Source of the DNA: CAZHAX01 sp964530325
GTDB taxonomy: Bacteria; Chloroflexota; Anaerolineae; B4-G1
DNA: 64,000 nucleotides
Reading direction: 5' to 3'
NCBI GenBank assembly: GCA_964530325.1
Contig: CAZHAX010000009.1
Span: 56,462-120,461, forward strand
This document shows, piece by piece, positions 15,579 to 24,709 of the stretch. Position numbers and translations under genes: made by a program. Every line of letters begins with the position of its first letter. Within the stretch, counting starts at the first letter, position 1. The notes beneath the pieces were generated by a model that worked only from the letters and a program-made list of their open reading frames with translations, did no database searches and was not told the DNA's origin.

Positions 15579-18122
15579 GTGATCCCACAGAGACTCGTAC
15601 TCAGCAACTTCCTTTGCTATCGCCAGGCCGACGTTGACTTCACCGGCATACATGTCGCCTGCCTGGCCGGGGCGAACGGCGCCGGCAAGTCGGCCCTGCT
15701 CGACGCGATGACCTGGGCGCTGTGGGGCCGGGCCAGAGCGAAGAGGGACGACGAGCTGATCTACCTGGGCCAGAAGGAGATGGCGGTCGATCTATCCTTC
15801 GAGCTGGGAGATCACTGCTACCGCGTACTGCGGCGGCGGAAGGCCGGCAAGCGCGGCAGCACGCTGCTCGACCTGCAGATGCAGCACGACGGCGATTGGC
15901 AGTCGATCGCCGAGAGCGGCGTCAGGAACACGCAGGAGAAGATCGAGCAGATCCTGAGGCTGGACTACGACACTTTCACCAACTCCGCCTTCCTCCGCCA
16001 GGGCCGGGCGGACGAGTTCACAATCAAGACCCCAGCAGAACGGAAGCGGGTGCTCGGCGATATCCTGGGGCTCGATCGCTGGGAACGGTACGAGGAGCAG
16101 GCCAAAGCCCGCCTGCGGACCGCGGCAGAAGAGGCGAACCTGATCGATCTCCGCCTTCAGGAAGTGGAGCAGGAGCTGGCCCGGCGCCCTGAGTACGAGG
16201 AGGCGGTCGCCACAGCGCAGGAAAGCGCAGACAGGCGCTCCGCCGCGCTCGAGGAGGCCAGAGCGGCCTACCAGCAGATCGAACAGGCACGCACGGAACT
16301 GCGCACGGCAGAGGCGCAAGCAGCAGAGCTATCGACGCGGCGGGAGCAGGCAGACGAGGAGCTCGCTGCGCTGGCCAGGGACGAGGAGACGCGTACCAGG
16401 CGGCTCGCGGAGAGAGAGCAGCTGATCGCGTCTGCCGAGGAAATCGAGGCCGGCTACCTGGCCTATGAGAAGGCCGTGAAGCTGGAACATGAGCTGGGTG
16501 CCAAGCTCAGCCGCTGGACCGAGCTTCACAGCCGCCGCGCACAGCTCGAATCCCGCATTGAGCAGGGCCGTCTTCAGCTCCAGGCTCAGCGCGACTCGTC
16601 AGCCCGGCGCGCTGCCGAGCTCAGGGACCGGCAGGTGGACGAGGCTCTGCTGGTAGAGCACGGGGCGGCGACGGCGAAGCTGGCGGAGCTCGAACTTGTC
16701 GCCCAGCAGCAGGAGTCGGACCGCTCCGCGCTGGCGCAGGCAGCCGAGCAGCGGGCACAGCTGCGCGCCCGCAACGAGGCTCTGCGAACTGACATGGAGG
16801 CCCTCAAGCAGCGTATGGAAGCCCTGGAGAGAGCGGGGGCCGAGTGCCCGCTTTGCAGCCAGCCCCTCACGGATGAGCATCGCCTCGAGGTCCTAGAGCA
16901 GCTGCGCAGCGAAGGAAGCACCAAGGGCGACACGCACCGGTCGAATAAGGCGGCGCTGGACGAGCTGGAGGAACAGGTGCGCTCCCTGGAAAAGAGCATG
17001 AGCGAGCGGGAGAGGCTGCTGCGGGATCGCGAGCCGCTGCGCAGGCAGGAGGCGGCCCTGGCCGAGCGCATCGAGCGTGGCAGGGAGGCAGCGGAGCAGG
17101 TGGAGGAGGTCCAGGCTGCGCTCGCTGACGCCGAGATGGCCCTGGCTGGTGGGGACTACGCCCAGGAAGCGCGAGTCGAGCTGGCCCGGGTCCTGCAAGA
17201 GCAATCCGACCTCAACTACGAAACCGCCGCCCACGATCTCGCCCGCAAGGAGACGGCTCAGTACCAGCGCTACGCCGAGGAGAAGGCCCGCCTCAGCGCA
17301 GCACGGGAGGAGATCAGGCAGGAGGAGCAGGACCTGGAGCGAATCCGGGAGAGGCAGCGCCAGCTCCAGGGGCGCCGCAAGGCCGACGAGAGGCGCCTGG
17401 CCGAGCTGCAGAAGGGCGCTGTCGCCCTGCAGGAGCGGCTCAAGGACGGGGCGGACCTGGAGCGGAGGCTGCAGCAGGCTCGGGAGGAGGAGGGAACGTC
17501 GCGGCAGCAGCTGGGCGCCGCGCAGCAGAGACTGGAAGCCTGCAAGGCGCTTGAACTGCAGCGGACGGACAAGCTGAAGAGCAGAGAAGAACTGGCACGT
17601 TCACAGGCCCTGTACGAGGAGCTGAGGACGGCCTTCGGTGTACGCGGCGTGCCGGCTATGGTCATCGAGGCGGCCGTGCCAGAGATCGAGATCGAGGCCA
17701 ATCGCCTGCTCAGCCGTATGACCGGCGGCCGCATGCGCGTCCGCTTCGACACCCAGCGGGAGACTCAGGCGGGGGAGGCCCGGGAGACGTTGGAGATCTA
17801 CATTTCGGACGAGCAGGGCCCGCGCCCCTACGAGAACTACTCCGGGGGAGAACAGTTCCGAGTCAACTTCGCCATACGCATCGCACTTTCCAGGCTGCTG
17901 GCCAGGCGCGTGGGCGCACGGCTGCAGACGCTGGTCATCGACGAGGGCTTCGGCACGCAGGACGAGACCGGGCGGCAGAGGCTCGTCGAGGCGATCAACG
18001 CCATCCAGGACGACTTCGCACGCGTCCTGGTCATTACCCATATAGAGGAAATGAAGGACCTCTTCCCCGCGCGGATCGAGGTGACGAAGACCACCGAGGG
18101 CTCGCTCGTCGAGGTGCTATAG
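15579..18122 (+). CDS. sbcC: Nuclease subunit SbcC (Rad50-like ATPase)
   Basis: An 847-residue SMC-family ATPase, the Rad50 homologue that works with SbcD to cut hairpins and process double-strand ends. It shows Walker A GANGAGKS near residue 32, the Q-loop FLRQGRADEF, two long coiled-coil arms separated by the zinc hook CPLCSQPL (about residue 425), the signature NYSGGEQFRVNFAIR and Walker B LVIDEGFG, then VITHIEEM. It is shorter than E. coli SbcC (about 1050), as in many non-enterobacterial forms. The start is GTG at 15579. Notably no sbcD gene is adjacent on either side; it may be elsewhere in the genome. Confidence 0.93.
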   Translation: MIPQRLVLSNFLCYRQADVDFTGIHVACLAGANGAGKSALLDAMTWALWGRARAKRDDELIYLGQKEMAVDLSFELGDHCYRVLRRRKAGKRGSTLLDLQMQHDGDWQSIAESGVRNTQEKIEQILRLDYDTFTNSAFLRQGRADEFTIKTPAERKRVLGDILGLDRWERYEEQAKARLRTAAEEANLIDLRLQEVEQELARRPEYEEAVATAQESADRRSAALEEARAAYQQIEQARTELRTAEAQAAELSTRREQADEELAALARDEETRTRRLAEREQLIASAEEIEAGYLAYEKAVKLEHELGAKLSRWTELHSRRAQLESRIEQGRLQLQAQRDSSARRAAELRDRQVDEALLVEHGAATAKLAELELVAQQQESDRSALAQAAEQRAQLRARNEALRTDMEALKQRMEALERAGAECPLCSQPLTDEHRLEVLEQLRSEGSTKGDTHRSNKAALDELEEQVRSLEKSMSERERLLRDREPLRRQEAALAERIERGREAAEQVEEVQAALADAEMALAGGDYAQEARVELARVLQEQSDLNYETAAHDLARKETAQYQRYAEEKARLSAAREEIRQEEQDLERIRERQRQLQGRRKADERRLAELQKGAVALQERLKDGADLERRLQQAREEEGTSRQQLGAAQQRLEACKALELQRTDKLKSREELARSQALYEELRTAFGVRGVPAMVIEAAVPEIEIEANRLLSRMTGGRMRVRFDTQRETQAGEARETLEIYISDEQGPRPYENYSGGEQFRVNFAIRIALSRLLARRVGARLQTLVIDEGFGTQDETGRQRLVEAINAIQDDFARVLVITHIEEMKDLFPARIEVTKTTEGSLVEVL

Positions 18123-18147
18123 GAACAGGGTACTATCGGCCTCTGAC

Positions 18148-18176
18148 TTGCGGCCCAGGCGGAGCAAAGGTATAAT
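18148..18176 (+). promoter_or_regulatory. Promoter for the DUF4388-GTPase genes
   Basis: TTGCGG (18148-18153), a 17-base spacer and TATAAT (18171-18176). The predicted leader before the ATG at 18380 is about 200 bases, long enough to hold control elements, although no recognised riboswitch was seen in it. Confidence 0.6.
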
Positions 18177-18379
18177 CCGCCTTGCTGCCGAACGCCTGGC
18201 TCGACCGGCCGTAGGCGAGCGTCCCGAGGAGGAACGATCGGGCCACTAGGAGAGCGCGTGAGACGCCCTCCCGTCTTCGTTCAGGTTCGCTTGGGACAGC
18301 AGCTCTCGGCCGGCACCCTGGCTGCTGGCGTCCGGCAGGCACGGTTCGGCCCGCGGCCCCGGCCGCGGCGGAGGCATAC

Positions 18380-19204
18380 ATGGCGCTACGAGGAAACCTG
18401 CGCGATTTCAGCACTACGCAGCTGCTGAACCTGATCAACCTCGCGCGCAAGACCGGCACGCTGACGATCGAGCGGCGTGACGCCAAGGCGGCCCTGTGCT
18501 TCAAGGAGGGCAAGCTCGTCTATGCCGCTCTTGACGGCAAGGACGAGGGTCTCCCGACAATCCTCCGCAACAGCGGCAAGATCAACGACGAGATGGCCCG
18601 CACTATTCAGGCCCAGGCCGGCAACACCACAGACAAGGAGCTGGGCCTGTGGCTGATAAACGCCGGCCACGTCACCCAGGCGGACATCGTACAGGTCGTC
18701 CGCACCCACATCCTGAACAACGTCTACCCCATCTTCACCTGGCCGGACGGCACGTTCCGCTTCGAGTCCAACGTGCTCCCCTTCGAGGATCGTATTGCCA
18801 TACCGGTGGAGCTCGAGAACGTGATTCTCGAAGGCAGCCGCCGGATGAAGGAATGGGAGCGGCTGCAGGACGAGCTCCCTGACCTTGACGCCAAGCTCAG
18901 GTTCGCCGAGCGGCCAGACGCCAAGCTGCGCAACATCAACCTCAGCGTCGAAGAGTGGCGCGTGATCTCCTTCATCAACCCCCGCAACAGCATCCAGCAG
19001 CTGGCCCAGTACTGCAACATGACCGATTTCCAGATTCGCAGGATCGTCTACGGCCTGCTGCAGGCCGGCCTGGTCGAGATGGTGAGGGCGCCCAGGACGG
19101 GACAGCCAACGCCTTCGCCGGAGGGCCAGCCTATGGCTATGCGCCGGCCGGCCGTCAAGCGAGGCGTGGTCGAGCGCCTTATCAAGTTCTTCCAGGGTCT
19201 GTAA
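18380..19204 (+). CDS. DUF4388 (PATAN) domain protein
   Basis: A 274-residue soluble protein. Residues 1-100 fit the DUF4388/PATAN fold: MALRGNLRDFSTTQLLNLI, then KTGTLTIERRDAKAALCFKEGKLVYA. The rest contains a second segment of the same kind (VYPIFTWPDGTFRFE) and a winged-helix-like C-terminal part (INPRNSIQQLAQYCNMTDFQIRRIVYGLLQAGLVE). PATAN domains appear in response regulators and beside MglA-type small GTPases, where they are thought to be protein-interaction modules. Here the next gene, 17 bases on, is such a GTPase, which strongly suggests a functional pair. The ribosome site GGAGG lies 6 bases ahead of the ATG. No enzymatic motif is seen. Confidence 0.85.
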   Translation: MALRGNLRDFSTTQLLNLINLARKTGTLTIERRDAKAALCFKEGKLVYAALDGKDEGLPTILRNSGKINDEMARTIQAQAGNTTDKELGLWLINAGHVTQADIVQVVRTHILNNVYPIFTWPDGTFRFESNVLPFEDRIAIPVELENVILEGSRRMKEWERLQDELPDLDAKLRFAERPDAKLRNINLSVEEWRVISFINPRNSIQQLAQYCNMTDFQIRRIVYGLLQAGLVEMVRAPRTGQPTPSPEGQPMAMRRPAVKRGVVERLIKFFQGL

Positions 19205-19221
19205 CACAACGGACTTGAGCA

Positions 19222-19761
19222 ATGCAGACCGTCAAGATGGTCGTCACGGGTCCTTTCGCTGCTGGCAAGACGGAGTTCGTCCAGACCATCAGCGAGATCG
19301 AGGTCGTGGAAACCGAGCGGAAGCTCTCCTCTGCAGAGGAGCGCATCAAGGACGAGACCACGGTGGCCATGGACTTCGGCCGCATCACCGTGGACGAGGA
19401 CCTGGTGCTCTACCTCTTTGGCACTCCCGGCCAGCGCCGCTTCGACTTCATGTGGGAGATCCTCTCCGAGGGTATGCTGGGATTCGTCGTCGTCCTGGAC
19501 AGCACACGCCCGGAGACTTTCCGCGAGGCGCGGCACATCTTGGATACATTCCGCGCCTACGCTCCGGTGCCGTACGTCGTCGCCGTGAACAAGCAGGATA
19601 TGCCCGATGCCTGGTCTCCGGAGGACATGCGCATCGCCCTGCGCATTGCCTCGGACGTCAAGATCGTCCCCTGTGTCGCCACCCAGCGGGACAGCGTCAA
19701 GCGGGTATTGCTCGAGCTCCTCTATTCGATTCTGGAGACGATGGAGGGCACCCAAGACTAG
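19222..19761 (+). CDS. MglA-like small Ras-family GTPase
   Basis: A 179-residue GTP-binding protein. G1 is GPFAAGKT (about 10-17), G3 is LFGTPGQRRF with Gly-Thr-Pro in place of the Asp-x-x-Gly aspartate, G4 is NKQD and G5-like VPCVATQ. The FGTPGQ form of G3 is usual for this bacterial branch related to MglA and to Rag/Gtr proteins. Such GTPases act as polarity or signalling switches with a GAP of the roadblock/MglB kind, but none is visible nearby. The preceding DUF4388 gene ends 17 bases upstream and is its likely partner. The ribosome site is weak. Confidence 0.88.
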   Translation: MQTVKMVVTGPFAAGKTEFVQTISEIEVVETERKLSSAEERIKDETTVAMDFGRITVDEDLVLYLFGTPGQRRFDFMWEILSEGMLGFVVVLDSTRPETFREARHILDTFRAYAPVPYVVAVNKQDMPDAWSPEDMRIALRIASDVKIVPCVATQRDSVKRVLLELLYSILETMEGTQD

Positions 19762-19991
19762 GCCGCCTCAGCGCACCAATTCGCTGCTGCGGCAAGGCGG
19801 GCCAGGGGCAGGCGATCTACTTGGTCGCCGCAACCCGGGGACAAGGTAGAGGCCGGCGGCTGGATCCTGCAAGACTAGCAATCCTGCCGCCGCTTCTCTT
19901 GTCGAGCCAGCCTCCGCGCACGCCGTAGGGCGGGCCAGCCCTGGAGACTCCCGCGCCAGGATCGTCGCACGACACGCAGGCAGCTATCCCG

Positions 19992-20852
19992 ATGAGCCTA
20001 CTCGTCACCGATCAAGGGGAGGTGCATTTCGAGGCCCATGGCCGCGGCCGCCCGGTAATCCTGCTGCACGGTTGGCTCGAATCCTGGGACCACTGGTTGG
20101 GCCTCATGGAGGCGTTCGCCGGCGGCTACAAGACCTACGCCCTCGACTTCTGGGGCTTCGGCGAGTCTGGAAAGCACGTCAGCGCCTTCACTGTCCCCGA
20201 CTATGTCGGCATGGTGGACCAGTTCATGGAGCGGCTGGGCATCGAGAGCGCTGCTCTCGTGGGCCACTCCATGGGCGGCACGGTGAGTCTCAGCCTGGCG
20301 CTCGATCGACCGAGTCGCGTGGACAGCATCGTCGTCGTCGGCTCGCCCATCGCCGGCGACGGACTGGCCCTGATCCCCCGCCTGGCGGCGAGCCGGCCCC
20401 TCGCCGGGCTGGCCTGGGCCACTCCGGGCTCTATTCTGCTGATCGCCAGGCTCATGGCCCCGCTGCTGGCGCAGGATCGAGATGGCTGGTACCATATGTT
20501 CGAACGAGATCTGGGATGGGCAACGTCCGAGTCCTTCCATCGCAGCGTCGCCTCACTGCGGGTGACGGATCTGCGGCCCGGCCTGGGAACCATTCGCGTC
20601 CCCACCTTGGGCGTGTACGGCCGACGGGACCGGATCGTCAGCCCCAGGCAGGGAGACATGCTCAAGCGCCACCTCTCGACGGCCGACGTGCGCTTCTTTG
20701 AGAGATCGGGCCACTTCCCGATGCTTGATGAACCGAAGCGGTTCTACGAGACCGTACGCTCATTCCTGACCAGATGCGCAGGTGAGTCGCGCCGGGCTGA
20801 CGAAGACCGCCGGCCATACGAGGCGGGTAGGAAGGATCAGGTGAATGCCTGA
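19992..20852 (+). CDS. Alpha/beta hydrolase
   Basis: A 286-residue alpha/beta-fold hydrolase. The oxyanion-hole segment is LLHGWLESWDHW, the nucleophile elbow GHSMGG (Ser at about residue 94), the acid D in YGRRDRIVS and the His in SGHFPM. It has no signal peptide. The substrate is unknown; the fold includes esterases, dehalogenases and perhydrolases. It shares the unusual HGWLxSWxxW and TYALD(F/L)WGFG(E/D)S segments with the hydrolase at 23840-24625, so the two are paralogues bracketing a four-gene cluster. The 3' end overlaps the V4R gene by 8 bases, indicating coupling. A gap of 230 bases before the start shows no clear promoter. Confidence 0.88.
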   Translation: MSLLVTDQGEVHFEAHGRGRPVILLHGWLESWDHWLGLMEAFAGGYKTYALDFWGFGESGKHVSAFTVPDYVGMVDQFMERLGIESAALVGHSMGGTVSLSLALDRPSRVDSIVVVGSPIAGDGLALIPRLAASRPLAGLAWATPGSILLIARLMAPLLAQDRDGWYHMFERDLGWATSESFHRSVASLRVTDLRPGLGTIRVPTLGVYGRRDRIVSPRQGDMLKRHLSTADVRFFERSGHFPMLDEPKRFYETVRSFLTRCAGESRRADEDRRPYEAGRKDQVNA

Positions 20853-21495
20853 CAGCGCTCAGCGGACGAGCGACACCAAAGACGGCTACTCCTACCCTAA
20901 CAAGCTGGGGCGGGCCATCCTCACTGCATCCGAGGAGGTACTGGGCCGCAACGGCCTCAAGGCAGTGCTGGCGCAGGCCCGCCTGCAACACCGCTTCGAC
21001 GCCTATCCGCCCAACAACTTCGCACGCGAGTTCTCCTTCGAGGAGACAGGGCGCCTCCTCAGGGCGCTGGATGAGATGTACGGTCGCCGCAAGGGCCGCA
21101 GCCTGGCCAGGCGAATCGGACAGCACTGCTTCGCCATCGGCACCAGGGACGTGCGCTTTGTTCTCTTCCTCACCCGAGTGGCCTTCCGCCTGCTCCCGCT
21201 GGAAACGAGGCTGCGGGTAGGGCTGGAGGTCACCTCCCGCGTCGTCGGTAGGTTCACCGGCCACCCAGTACGGCTGAGCGAGAACAACAGCCACTACTAC
21301 TGGACCACCACGGAGTGCGGCTTCAGCTGGCAACGCAACCGTGGCTCTCCCTGCTGCGACATTGTCGTAGGGCTCCTGGAAGAGACCGTGAGCTGGATCG
21401 GCAGAGGGACCGGCTTCTCCGTCCGCGAGACCGCCTGCATTGCTGCCGGCCACGGGGTCTGTACTATCGAGATCGGCAAGCAACCATTGGACTGA
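20845..21495 (+). CDS. V4R-domain protein (4-vinyl-reductase-like small-molecule sensor)
   Basis: A 216-residue protein of the V4R (4VR) type. The conserved C-terminal elements are visible: a helix around residues 85-135, ECGFSWQR, and the end motif FSVRETACIAAGHGVCTIEIG, with three Cys/His-rich positions that bind metal in relatives. V4R domains bind hydrocarbons or tetrapyrrole-like ligands; the family also includes a photosynthesis protein, but nothing here points to phototrophy. It overlaps the upstream hydrolase by 8 bases and ends 7 bases before the beta-helix gene, so the three form one transcriptional unit. A ligand-sensing or carrier role for the cluster is inferred. Confidence 0.82.
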   Translation: MPDSAQRTSDTKDGYSYPNKLGRAILTASEEVLGRNGLKAVLAQARLQHRFDAYPPNNFAREFSFEETGRLLRALDEMYGRRKGRSLARRIGQHCFAIGTRDVRFVLFLTRVAFRLLPLETRLRVGLEVTSRVVGRFTGHPVRLSENNSHYYWTTTECGFSWQRNRGSPCCDIVVGLLEETVSWIGRGTGFSVRETACIAAGHGVCTIEIGKQPLD

Positions 21496-21502
21496 GCTTC
21501 AC

Positions 21503-22753
21503 ATGCGCAAGATCATCCTGCGAGATAGGCGGAAGATCTTCCCGTTCAACCAGCCGGCACGCGACCTTCGCGTGCTCAACAAGCCCCTCTGGCTGCACCA
21601 GCGAGACGTGCTGGCCCCCTACACGAAGGAAGAGCTGGAGGTGGACTCGCTGGCTGAGGCGGGCAGGCGGGAGGTGGAGACGCTCGTCCACAGAGACAAC
21701 CTCTTCTTCGACCGCTACTTCCTCGACGAATTCGTCCGCCGTGCGCGCCGGCTCGGGAAGCCGTGCAGGGTCGCTCTGCGCGCAGATGACAGGGCGATAG
21801 CCACGCACGCAACGCACCTCCAGCAGGGCATCCGGCTTGATGGAGACCTTTTCGTGGCCGATCTGTGGTACTACCCGCGGGGCATCGAGCCGCAGGCAGC
21901 CCCGCTCGTAATCGACACACAGCCCCGCGAGATAGGATACTACCACGTACCCACGCATCTCTCGGACCGGATGGGGGACCTGGTCTACCACGTGCCGACC
22001 AGGGCTATCTGTTCGATCGAGCACTGGGCCCACCTGGTCACGGTCAACGTGACCTTCGGCGTTCTGGCCAACGGCGCGCGAGCGGACCGAGATCTGGAAC
22101 GGTCGACCTGGCAGAACCTGAGGGGGCTGTGGCGCTCCCTGCTCGAGCGGAAGCAGGTCCTCTCCTCATCCGGGCTGGTGCACGCGGGGCGCAATTGCCG
22201 TATCGACCCCACAGCCATCATCAAGGGGCCGGCCTACATCGGGGAGAACGTCAATATCGGGGCTGGGGCTGTGGTCGACGTTTCGATAATCGGCGACGAC
22301 GTCGATATCCTCACCGGCGCGCAAGTCTCCTTCAGCGTCGTCTCCGATCGCTGCTTCATTCCCTTCCGAGCCGCCCTGTTCGCCAGCGTGCTGATGGAGG
22401 ACTCGATGGTAGCGCAAAACAGCTGTCTCCAGTTCTGCTGCGTGGGCCGCTCCAGCCTGATCGGCGCGGGGACGACATTCACGGACCTCACGGTCGTGCC
22501 CAAGCCAATCCGGGTCTCCATCGAGGGCGATCTTGCAGAGACGGGCATGCCGGTGCTCGGGGCCTGCGTCGGCCACAACTGCTACGTCGGCTCCGGCCTT
22601 GTCGTCTACCCTGCCCGAGCGATCGAGTCGGACGTCGTCCTGCTCGCTTCGGAGAGGAGGCACGTGATCGACCGGAACGTCTACTACGAGGACAGCGACC
22701 ACTTCTCCATCAAGAACGGGGAGAAGAGGCACTCGAGGCAGTACCCACGCTGA
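21503..22753 (+). CDS. Left-handed beta-helix (hexapeptide-repeat) protein
   Basis: A 416-residue protein. Residues 1-220 form an unassigned domain that looks like the nucleotide-sugar pyrophosphorylase-type N-terminal half of GlmU-like proteins but lacks the Gly-rich GxGxRL signature. Residues about 230-390 carry hexapeptide repeats (IDPTAIIKGPAYIGENVNIGA, then IIGDDVDI, SLIGAGT, VGSGLVVY) that fold into a left-handed parallel beta helix as in acyl- and sugar-transferases. I used the ATG at 21503 because it follows the V4R stop by 7 bases; a longer frame would run into that gene. A sugar- or acyl-transfer function is likely but unproven. Confidence 0.78.
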   Translation: MRKIILRDRRKIFPFNQPARDLRVLNKPLWLHQRDVLAPYTKEELEVDSLAEAGRREVETLVHRDNLFFDRYFLDEFVRRARRLGKPCRVALRADDRAIATHATHLQQGIRLDGDLFVADLWYYPRGIEPQAAPLVIDTQPREIGYYHVPTHLSDRMGDLVYHVPTRAICSIEHWAHLVTVNVTFGVLANGARADRDLERSTWQNLRGLWRSLLERKQVLSSSGLVHAGRNCRIDPTAIIKGPAYIGENVNIGAGAVVDVSIIGDDVDILTGAQVSFSVVSDRCFIPFRAALFASVLMEDSMVAQNSCLQFCCVGRSSLIGAGTTFTDLTVVPKPIRVSIEGDLAETGMPVLGACVGHNCYVGSGLVVYPARAIESDVVLLASERRHVIDRNVYYEDSDHFSIKNGEKRHSRQYPR

Positions 22754-22868
22754 GAGAATTGAGGCAGCCCGCAGACCCTGGTCAGGACATGGCACAACGG
22801 AGCTGGGCAGGAGACCAGCCGGCTTGCGCGTTCAGTTTCCGCGGCCGGCCGGAAGGAGGGAGGGTGCA

Positions 22869-23768
22869 ATGCCCAAGGGCAGGATTCTCGTCGTAGAGGA
22901 CGACACGGACATCGCCAAGATGCTGCGTATCTACTTCGAGGGCTCAGACTACCAGGTGACGCTGGCCGAGCGGGGCGAGGAGGGCCTGGAGGTGTGCCGG
23001 GCGGAGCTGCCACACGTCATCCTCCTGGACATCATGCTGCCGGACATCGATGGCTACGAGGTCTGCCGCAGGCTGAGAAGCAACCTGCGCACCAGCCACG
23101 TGCCGATCATCTTCCTTACCCAGAAAGACGAACGGTCGGACAGGATCCAGGGCCTGGAGCTGGGCGCCGATGACTACATCACCAAGCCCTTCGACCTGGA
23201 CGAGCTCAGGCTGCGGGTCAGGAACACGATCGAGCGCGGAATGCACGGCAGCCTTACCAGCCCCACCACCAGCCTCCCCAGTGGCCCTCTCGTTGAAGAG
23301 CAGCTGCGGAAGCTGATGAAGGAGAAGGAAGGCGACTGGGCTCTGCTCTACACCGGTATCGAGGGCTTCGAGGCATTCGGCGAATCCTACGGCTTCGTAG
23401 CGGGGGAGGAGCTGCTGCGCTACGTGGCCACGATCCTGACCAGGGCGGTCGGCGAGGCGGGCACACCGGGCGACTTCGTGGGCCATGTACGCGCCGACGA
23501 GTTCCTGGTCATCACCAGGAAGCCTCTGGCGGCGCGCCTGGCAGAGGAGGCCAAGGAGCGCTTCGCCGCGGGAGTGGGCACGCACTATGATTGGCAGACC
23601 CGGGAGAGAGGTTACCTGCTCCAGACGGATGAAGACGACAGGGAGAAGAGAGAAGAGCTGATGACGCTGTCGGCGGTGATCGTCAGCGCCGACGACGGCC
23701 CGTTCGCCGACATCCGCGAGATAACCGAGAGCGCCGCACGCGCCCTGCGCCAGGCCCGAGCGCAGTAG
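22869..23768 (+). CDS. Response regulator with degenerate GGDEF domain
   Basis: A 299-residue two-domain protein. Residues 1-120 are a receiver domain with the acidic pocket E10/D11/D12, phospho-acceptor Asp54 (ILLDIMLPDIDGYE), Thr84 and Lys106 (TKPFDLDEL). Residues 140-299 resemble a diguanylate cyclase, but the signature loop reads RADEF (208-212) instead of GGDEF and the flanking substrate contacts are poor, so cyclic-di-GMP synthesis is unlikely. It may be an interaction or binding domain. GGAAGGAGGG lies 6 bases before the ATG at 22869. No histidine kinase is adjacent. A hydrolase gene follows after 71 bases. Confidence 0.87.
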   Translation: MPKGRILVVEDDTDIAKMLRIYFEGSDYQVTLAERGEEGLEVCRAELPHVILLDIMLPDIDGYEVCRRLRSNLRTSHVPIIFLTQKDERSDRIQGLELGADDYITKPFDLDELRLRVRNTIERGMHGSLTSPTTSLPSGPLVEEQLRKLMKEKEGDWALLYTGIEGFEAFGESYGFVAGEELLRYVATILTRAVGEAGTPGDFVGHVRADEFLVITRKPLAARLAEEAKERFAAGVGTHYDWQTRERGYLLQTDEDDREKREELMTLSAVIVSADDGPFADIREITESAARALRQARAQ

Positions 23769-23839
23769 GCGTCTGGCGCCGGACTGGCCCGCCCTTTCCC
23801 CGCTTCCCGGTACACAATGAACGGGATGGCAGGTCGATA

Positions 23840-24625
23840 TTGAGCGCGGTAGTGATCAAAGACCGCCTCGTCCACTACGAGGCGATGGGCCGGGGCAAGC
23901 CGCTGGTATTCGTCCACGGCTGGCTTGGCTCGTGGCGATACTGGGTCCCGGCCATGGAGGAGCTCTCCGCCCGCTACCGCACCTACGCGCTCGATCTGTG
24001 GGGCTTCGGCGATTCGGAGCATCTGGCCAGCAACTACGACATCGACATCTACGTACAGCTATTGGGAGGTTTTCTGGACGCCCTGGGGCTGGCTTGCGTG
24101 CCCCTCGTGGGACACTCGCTCGGCGGCCTGGTCGCGCTCGCCTTCGCCGCACAGCACCCGGAGCGAGTCGAGCAGGTGCTGGGGGTGAGCGTGCCTCTGC
24201 TGGGCGAGGACGTCACCGCACCCCTGGCCCGCTTGACGTCCAGCCCGAGAGGGCTGCGCCGGCTGGCGACGCGACGGGCCGGGTTCGCCGAGATCCAGCT
24301 CGAGGTGGGCAAGACGGACGCGCAGGCGGTGGTCCATACGGTGCAGTGGATCCTGGAGCGGGACCTGCGCCCGCTGCTGCCGGGCCACCCCACCCCGGTA
24401 CTGCTGCTGCACGGTGAGGGAGACCCGCTGGTGCGGCCTCCGCAGACGGAGCAGCTCACCGGGCTGGACGACAACCTGCGTTTCATCAGCCTTGCGGAGG
24501 TTGCGCACTTCCCCATGCTGGAGGAGCGCACGAAGTTCAACCGGCTGCTGGCCGAGTTCCTGGAAGCGGGAGGAGACCTGGGCTCGCTCCAGATCAAGTC
24601 TCAGTGGCACAGACGTCTGCGCTAG
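23840..24625 (+). CDS. Alpha/beta hydrolase (paralogue of the one at 19992)
   Basis: A 261-residue alpha/beta hydrolase with HGWLGSWRYW at the oxyanion hole, nucleophile elbow GHSLGG, acid Asp in HGEGDPLV and catalytic His in VAHFPML. It is clearly related to the hydrolase at 19992-20852 (shared HGWL.SW and RTYALDLWGFGDS). It begins with TTG at 23840 and lacks a strong ribosome site, so an alternative downstream start is possible. Substrate unknown. Its position suggests that it belongs functionally with the V4R/beta-helix/response-regulator genes. Confidence 0.87.
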   Translation: MSAVVIKDRLVHYEAMGRGKPLVFVHGWLGSWRYWVPAMEELSARYRTYALDLWGFGDSEHLASNYDIDIYVQLLGGFLDALGLACVPLVGHSLGGLVALAFAAQHPERVEQVLGVSVPLLGEDVTAPLARLTSSPRGLRRLATRRAGFAEIQLEVGKTDAQAVVHTVQWILERDLRPLLPGHPTPVLLLHGEGDPLVRPPQTEQLTGLDDNLRFISLAEVAHFPMLEERTKFNRLLAEFLEAGGDLGSLQIKSQWHRRLR

Positions 24626-24709
24626 GGCCGGCCGGGCTGATGGTCGGGTGTCGCGCTCGAGCGTGGTCCTGGTCGCACAGACACTTGGACACACAAGGAG
24701 GATTGCCAG

